16,702 bases of DNA from an uncultured bacterium. Its GTDB lineage: Bacteria; Planctomycetota; Phycisphaerae; Phycisphaerales; SM1A02. This document shows, one piece after another, positions 13,680 through 16,702 of the stretch (positions within the stretch are counted from its first letter, which is position 1; each line of letters starts with the position of its first letter). The DNA lies in assembly GCA_903861235.1 (NCBI GenBank), contig CAIOTP010000331.1:1-16702 (forward strand), in the 5' to 3' direction. The notes below the pieces were generated by a model, which saw nothing but the letters and a program-made list of their open reading frames with translations, did not search any database and was not told where the DNA came from. Position numbers and translations under genes: made by a program.

Positions 13680-13689
13680 ACCGTAGACT
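13680..13689. promoter_or_regulatory. Overlapping opposed -10 boxes between ftsW and miaB
   Basis: On the plus strand TAGACT (13684-13689) lies 11 bases before the miaB ATG, giving a leader of only about four bases. On the minus strand TACGGT (13685-13680) shares its TA with the plus-strand box and faces ftsW. No clear -35 was seen on either side. Confidence 0.4.
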
Positions 13690-13700
13690 GGTTCCCTCCC

Positions 13701-15248
13701 ATGCCTGCCGTTCCCGTGTACCTGGAGACCTTCGGCTGCCAGATGAACGAGCTCGACTCCGAGCTGGTCCGGGGGCAGCTGCTCAGGCTGGGCTACTCGT
13801 TCGTGGATCGGCCGGAGGAGGCCCAGGTGGTGCTCTTCAACACCTGCTCGGTTCGGGAGCACGCCGAAAGCAAGGCCTACAGCCGCATCGGGCTGGTGGG
13901 CAAGCGCAAGGCGGCCGGCGAGCAGGTGCTCCTGGGTGTCCTGGGCTGCATGGCGGAGCGGGATGGCCTGGACATGCTTCGGAGGCATCCTCAGGTGGAT
14001 GTGCTCTGTGGACCCGGCGAGCTGGACCGGCTTCCGGCCCTTCTCGACGCCGCCCGCCGGAGCGAAACCGCCACTCAGGCGGAACGGGTGGCGTTGGCGG
14101 GCAACCGGACCCGCCGAACCGCCACCCTGCACGCGGTGCAGGACGACCTGGAGACGCTCGACCTGTCGCGGGCCTTCGATCCCGACGCCGCGGGGCGAGC
14201 CCGACACAGCGCCCAGGTGCGCATCACCCGTGGCTGCAACAAGTTCTGCACCTACTGTGTGGTTCCCTACACCCGCGGGGCCGAGGTGCACCGCCCACCG
14301 GACCACATCGTGGACGAGTGCCGCCGGCTCGCCGACACGGGAGTGATCGAGGTCACGCTGCTCGGGCAGACCGTGAACCACTACCGCTACCAGCACGGCA
14401 TGGCCCTCACCGTGGGTGGCCGCGAGGCTCCCCAGGTGGGGCCGGGCCTGTCCGCGTTCCGCCAGCCCGCTGCCCCGGGAGTGACCAGTTTCGCTCGCCT
14501 GCTCCAACGGATCCATGACGAAGTGCCCGCCATCCAGCGGCTTCGCTTCGTCACCAGCTACCCGCGGGACTTCGGCCCGGACGTGTTGAAGGTCATGCGG
14601 GATTGCCCACGCATCTGCCGCTACCTGCACGCACCGGCCCAGAGCGGCAGCGACCGGATGTTGACCCTGATGAACCGCGGCTACACCCGCGCGGAGTACG
14701 AAGCGTTCGTGGCGCAGGTCTTCGAGCACCTGCCGGACGCCACCCTGGCAGGCGACATCATCGTGGGATTCCCCGGCGAGACGGATCAGGATTTCGAAGC
14801 CACCTGCGATCTGGTCCGCTCGCTGCCCTTCAAGAACAACTTCATCTTCAAGTACTCGCCGCGACCCGGCACGGTGGCCATCGATCGCTTCCCGGATGAT
14901 GTTCCCGACGAGGTGAAGCGACTTCGCAACAACCAGCTGCTGGCGATCCAGTCACGGACCAGCGAACGGGTGCACGCCGCGTGGGTGGGTCGCACCGTGC
15001 CCGTGCTCATCGAGGAGCACCTGGAGACGGCTGCACCCACCACCGTGAGAGGCGGCGTGGAACTCCGCTGGGAGCCATCGACCATGCCGCCGCGTCGAAG
15101 GGCGCTCCGCGGTCGCACGCCTGGAGATCTGATCGTGGCCATGGATGTGCCCTCGGGAACCGAGGGCGGAGATTGGGTGGGGCGGATCGTGCCGGCACAG
15201 GTGGAGACCGCTTCGGCCCTGCTCCTGCAGGGCCGGATGTCCCACTGA
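13701..15248 (+). CDS. miaB: tRNA-2-methylthio-N6-dimethylallyladenosine synthase
   Basis: A radical-SAM methylthiotransferase that converts i6A37 to ms2i6A37 in tRNAs reading UNN codons. It carries two 4Fe-4S clusters. The UPF0004 domain cysteines are C13 (TFGCQMN), C49 (NTCSVRE) and C83 (LGCMAE); the radical-SAM triad is C179, C183, C186 in RGCNKFCTYCVVPYTRG. APAQSGSD and GDIIVGFPGET are further conserved segments. A C-terminal TRAM domain ends the protein. At 515 residues it is longer than typical; the excess is in the linker at about 117-167, an insert of ~30 residues at 231-261 and the TRAM region. MiaB is preferred over MtaB or RimO from the N-terminal motifs. The ATG at 13701 is the only suitable start, with a -10-like box 11 bases upstream. 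Confidence 0.94.
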   Translation: MPAVPVYLETFGCQMNELDSELVRGQLLRLGYSFVDRPEEAQVVLFNTCSVREHAESKAYSRIGLVGKRKAAGEQVLLGVLGCMAERDGLDMLRRHPQVDVLCGPGELDRLPALLDAARRSETATQAERVALAGNRTRRTATLHAVQDDLETLDLSRAFDPDAAGRARHSAQVRITRGCNKFCTYCVVPYTRGAEVHRPPDHIVDECRRLADTGVIEVTLLGQTVNHYRYQHGMALTVGGREAPQVGPGLSAFRQPAAPGVTSFARLLQRIHDEVPAIQRLRFVTSYPRDFGPDVLKVMRDCPRICRYLHAPAQSGSDRMLTLMNRGYTRAEYEAFVAQVFEHLPDATLAGDIIVGFPGETDQDFEATCDLVRSLPFKNNFIFKYSPRPGTVAIDRFPDDVPDEVKRLRNNQLLAIQSRTSERVHAAWVGRTVPVLIEEHLETAAPTTVRGGVELRWEPSTMPPRRRALRGRTPGDLIVAMDVPSGTEGGDWVGRIVPAQVETASALLLQGRMSH

Positions 15249-15256
15249 TCCCCCTT

Positions 15257-15286
15257 CCTGAAACGTCCTGTAAAAACATCTTCAGG
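15257..15286 (+). terminator. Weak hairpin after miaB
   Basis: CCTGAA (15257-15262) and TTCAGG (15281-15286) can pair around an 18-nt A-rich loop just after the miaB stop. The stem is short and no T-run follows, so it is only a candidate. Confidence 0.25.
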
Positions 15287-15406
15287 GGATTCAAAATGCC
15301 GTTTATTCAAGTTCGACCCCCGGACCGACCTCACAATCCGTTGCAGTTCGACAAATTCGCCGTCAAGACGCTTTCCCCGGAACTTTGGAAAGCGAATGTC
15401 CGGACT

Positions 15407-15477
15407 GTCGGATGGCAGGGCACAGGCTCCTGGATCTTGTGATCCATGGGTCGAGAGGGAGAAAGGCCCTGCCGGAC
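15407..15477 (+). promoter_or_regulatory. Nested inverted repeats in the leader of the first secreted-protein gene
   Basis: Outer arms GGCAGGGC (15414-15421) and GCCCTGCC (15466-15473) pair perfectly over 8 bp and can be prolonged by GTC/GAC beyond a small internal loop. Inside sits a perfect TGGATC-ttgt-GATCCA hairpin (15431-15446). The structure ends ~40 bases before the start codon. The 266-base gap (15249-15514) is noticeably less GC-rich than the genes. It also contains a good ribosome-binding site (AAGGA, 15504-15508), and no convincing -10/-35 pair was found. Confidence 0.45.
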
Positions 15478-15514
15478 AACTTGATCCTCCTGAAGAGAGG
15501 GAAAGGAACTGGCA

Positions 15515-16339
15515 ATGAAGAGCCATATGTTTGTTGGTTCGACGGCGATGATCATGGGTCTGACCTCCTCGGCGCTCGCGACCGTGGAAGGCACCCGTCT
15601 GTACGGTGATGCGTACCTGGTGACGGATGGGGCCAAGCAGTACTCGGTCCTCGATGTCTACATCAGGGCCACCCAGAGCACGGACATCGTCGCCAGCGTC
15701 TTTGGCGTCGCCGCCTACAAGGCCTCCTGGGTCCAGAACCAAAACTTGTCCTTCAAGCACGCGGGCAACAGCAGTTGGGTTCCCAACTACACTGACTCCG
15801 CTGGCGCTGCCTGGGACAGTTTCGTGACCGCCGGCCTGCGCACCCAGACCAACGACGGCTACGGCGGCACTCTGACCGCGTTGACCGCGGACCCCGGCTT
15901 CAGCAACATGACCCAGGCCAACGCCACCAAGATCACGGGTCCGTCCACCGGCAACGGCCCGGGCTGGTTCCCGGCGGCTGGTGCCACCGCGGCCACCAAC
16001 CCCTACTGCGTCGTCGGCTACTACAACGGCAATATTTCCAACGTCGCGAAGACCACGCAGAACATCACAGCCAACGGCATCAATGCCGGTGGCAGTCTGG
16101 ACAACATGTTCATGATCGCCCGACTGGCGATCGACACGGCGGATATTGGTGCGGGCGTGATCCCGACCATCACCATCAAGCTCGCCATGACCGTGCTCAA
16201 CACGGGCTCGACGAGTTCGACCGGTGGCGCAACCAACCCGGCGTACCGCGCCAACTCGACGCTCAGGTTCGTCCCCGGCCCCGGCGCCCTCGCCGCGGTC
16301 AGCCTGGCCGCCTTCATGCGGCGACGCCGGACGGCCTGA
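15515..16339 (+). CDS. Secreted protein with PEP-CTERM-like sorting tail
   Basis: A 274-residue exported protein of unknown function. The signal peptide is residues 1-22 with predicted cleavage SALA|TVEG. The body is rich in Asn, Thr, Gly, Ala and aromatic residues (for example GYYNGNISN, GNGPGWFP) and looks beta-rich, like a surface or extracellular protein. The C-terminus reads VPGPGAL, a short hydrophobic stretch, then RRRR, the layout of PEP-CTERM/exosortase signals but with PGP in place of PEP. Such tails are processed by exosortase-type enzymes at the outer envelope (established for the family, inferred here). The ATG at 15515 has AAGGA about seven bases before it. A paralogue follows 207 bp downstream. 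No enzymatic motif was seen. Confidence 0.78.
   Translation: MKSHMFVGSTAMIMGLTSSALATVEGTRLYGDAYLVTDGAKQYSVLDVYIRATQSTDIVASVFGVAAYKASWVQNQNLSFKHAGNSSWVPNYTDSAGAAWDSFVTAGLRTQTNDGYGGTLTALTADPGFSNMTQANATKITGPSTGNGPGWFPAAGATAATNPYCVVGYYNGNISNVAKTTQNITANGINAGGSLDNMFMIARLAIDTADIGAGVIPTITIKLAMTVLNTGSTSSTGGATNPAYRANSTLRFVPGPGALAAVSLAAFMRRRRTA
15575..15673 (+). repeat. Direct repeat, copy 1 (mature N-terminus of secreted paralogue 1)
   Basis: Matches 16604-16702 at 97 of 99 positions (offset 1029). The two differences, at 15580 and 15598, are synonymous. The left limit falls two codons before the predicted signal-peptide cleavage site; the right limit is set by the end of the window, not by the sequence. 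Confidence 0.95.
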
Positions 16340-16371
16340 GTTGTTCACGCCTGACTGATCGAGATCCAACC

Positions 16372-16403
16372 CCGGAGCCGGGGGCCATCACCCCCGGCTC
16401 CGG
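16372..16403 (+). terminator. Strong perfect hairpin after the secreted-protein gene
   Basis: CCGGAGCCGGGGG (16372-16384), loop ccatca, CCCCCGGCTCCGG (16391-16403): a 13-bp perfect GC stem 33 bases after the stop codon. No T-tract follows, so it may end transcription only partly or protect the 3' end. The rest of the 207-base gap (16340-16546) holds a small GTCCGC/GCGGAC palindrome (16435-16447) and the ribosome-binding site of the next gene, and nothing else I can support. Confidence 0.6.
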
Positions 16404-16546
16404 AGGATTCGATCCAGGCATCATGTCGCGGTCAGTCCGCGGCGGACAAGGCGGTGGGTTCCACAACAAGACCCCCGCAGTCCTGCCGACACGGCAATGA
16501 CCCGTGGTTGGAATGTTTCACTCGAAGAACAGGGAAGAGGTTTCAC

Positions 16547-16702
16547 ATGCGCATCGCTCACATCGGTTCGTCGATCGCTCCTGTCATGCTCGCCACGACC
16601 GCTCTCGCCACCGTGGAAGGCACCCGCCTGTACGGTGATGCGTACCTGGTGACGGATGGGGCCAAGCAGTACTCGGTCCTCGATGTCTACATCAGGGCCA
16701 CC
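16547..16702 (+). CDS. Second secreted paralogue, 3' truncated by window end
   Basis: The first 52 codons of a paralogue of the preceding gene. The signal peptide (MRIAHIGSSIAPVMLATTALA) differs almost completely from that of the first copy, but the mature part, starting TVEGTRLYGDAYLV, is identical in all 31 visible residues. AGAGG at 16536-16540 is a suitable ribosome-binding site six bases before the ATG. No promoter was recognised. It is presumably another surface protein with a PEP-CTERM-like tail beyond the window (inference). The two genes look like the start of a tandem family. Confidence 0.8.
   Translation, partial: MRIAHIGSSIAPVMLATTALATVEGTRLYGDAYLVTDGAKQYSVLDVYIRAT
16604..16702 (+). 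repeat. Direct repeat, copy 2 (mature N-terminus of secreted paralogue 2)
   Basis: Partner of 15575-15673; see that entry for the comparison. Identity continues to the last base of the window. Confidence 0.95.

Noticed and set aside
12332..13702. 456-codon open frame on the minus strand starting in the ftsW leader
   Set aside because: It overlaps ftsW in another frame and has Gly/His/Arg-rich shadow composition, whereas ftsW has all SEDS motifs.
15379..15386. GGAACTTT resembling an extracytoplasmic-function sigma factor -35 element before the secreted gene
   Set aside because: No matching -10 (GTC/TCTGA-like) was found at the normal 15-17 base spacing.
15296..15442. Possible 48-codon gene (MPFIQVRPPDRPHN...) preceded by AGGGG
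   Set aside because: The ribosome-binding site is tempting, but third-position GC is well below that of neighbouring genes, no motif or membrane span is present, and the 3' part overlaps the nested leader structure. Kept only as a weak possibility.
14786..16369. 527-codon minus-strand frame opposite the miaB 3' end and the secreted-protein gene
   Set aside because: No domain is visible and it crosses two supported plus-strand genes and their leader.
16515..16546. Direct repeat GTTTCAC at 16515-16521 and 16540-16546
   Set aside because: Only seven bases long, one copy overlaps the ribosome-binding region, and nothing else supports an operator.
15575..16702. The direct repeat as part of a mobile element
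   Set aside because: No transposase, terminal inverted repeats or target-site duplication were seen; the repeat is explained by paralogous coding sequence.
1..16702. CRISPR arrays, tRNA or rRNA genes
   Set aside because: No regularly spaced repeats, tRNA-like arms with CCA or TTCGAnTC in a proper context, or rRNA-like stretches were recognised on either strand.

Overview
The window is GC-rich, densely packed bacterial chromosome. Its gene content (Rho, MlaD-type MCE proteins, SEDS/MurG/MurA peptidoglycan genes, a plant-type ferredoxin-NADP reductase, HMG-CoA lyase) and above all the secreted proteins at the right end, with a PEP-CTERM-like tail of the 'VPGPGAL...RRRR' type, suggest a planctomycete of the Phycisphaerae. 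That placement is an inference from style and content; no rRNA or other marker is present to confirm it.

Left third (1-4072, + strand): the 3' part of rho, then two consecutive MCE/MlaD-family lipid-transport proteins and a SpoU-family RNA 2'-O-methyltransferase joined to the second MCE gene by an ATGA overlap. murA (4034-5395, -) runs head-on into the methyltransferase gene, with a 39-bp antisense overlap. murA diverges from a plant-type FNR gene (5497-6513, +), followed by a TPR protein (6576-7949, +).

Middle: rpsR (S18, 7959-8174, -) stands alone, divergent from a calcineurin-like phosphoesterase (8282-9064, +) whose 3' end overlaps an HMG-CoA lyase gene (9019-9900, -). On the minus strand a tandem series reads ftsW - murG - ygfZ-like - a 41-residue membrane protein - HMG-CoA lyase (13617 down to 9019). 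The last three are linked by ATGA and GTGA stop/start overlaps, and this is how the small membrane gene (9897-10022) was recognised. miaB (13701-15248, +) diverges from ftsW. YgfZ is known in E. coli to support MiaB-type Fe-S enzymes, so their proximity may be functional.

Right end (15249-16702): two secreted PEP-CTERM-like paralogues in tandem, the second cut by the window end. Their signal peptides differ, but DNA identity is almost complete from the predicted cleavage site onward.

The most interesting signals are regulatory. (1) The murA-FNR and ftsW-miaB divergent regions share a 34-nt block plus an 8-mer close to the murA and ftsW start codons, suggesting a common control of peptidoglycan genes. 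(2) Several genes have a TANNNT -10-like box ending 6-7 nt before an ATG/GTG, as expected for leaderless transcripts. (3) All three divergent gene pairs carry overlapping, oppositely oriented -10 boxes. No tRNA, rRNA, CRISPR array, insertion sequence or origin was seen, and no gene-free stretch exceeds 300 bases.
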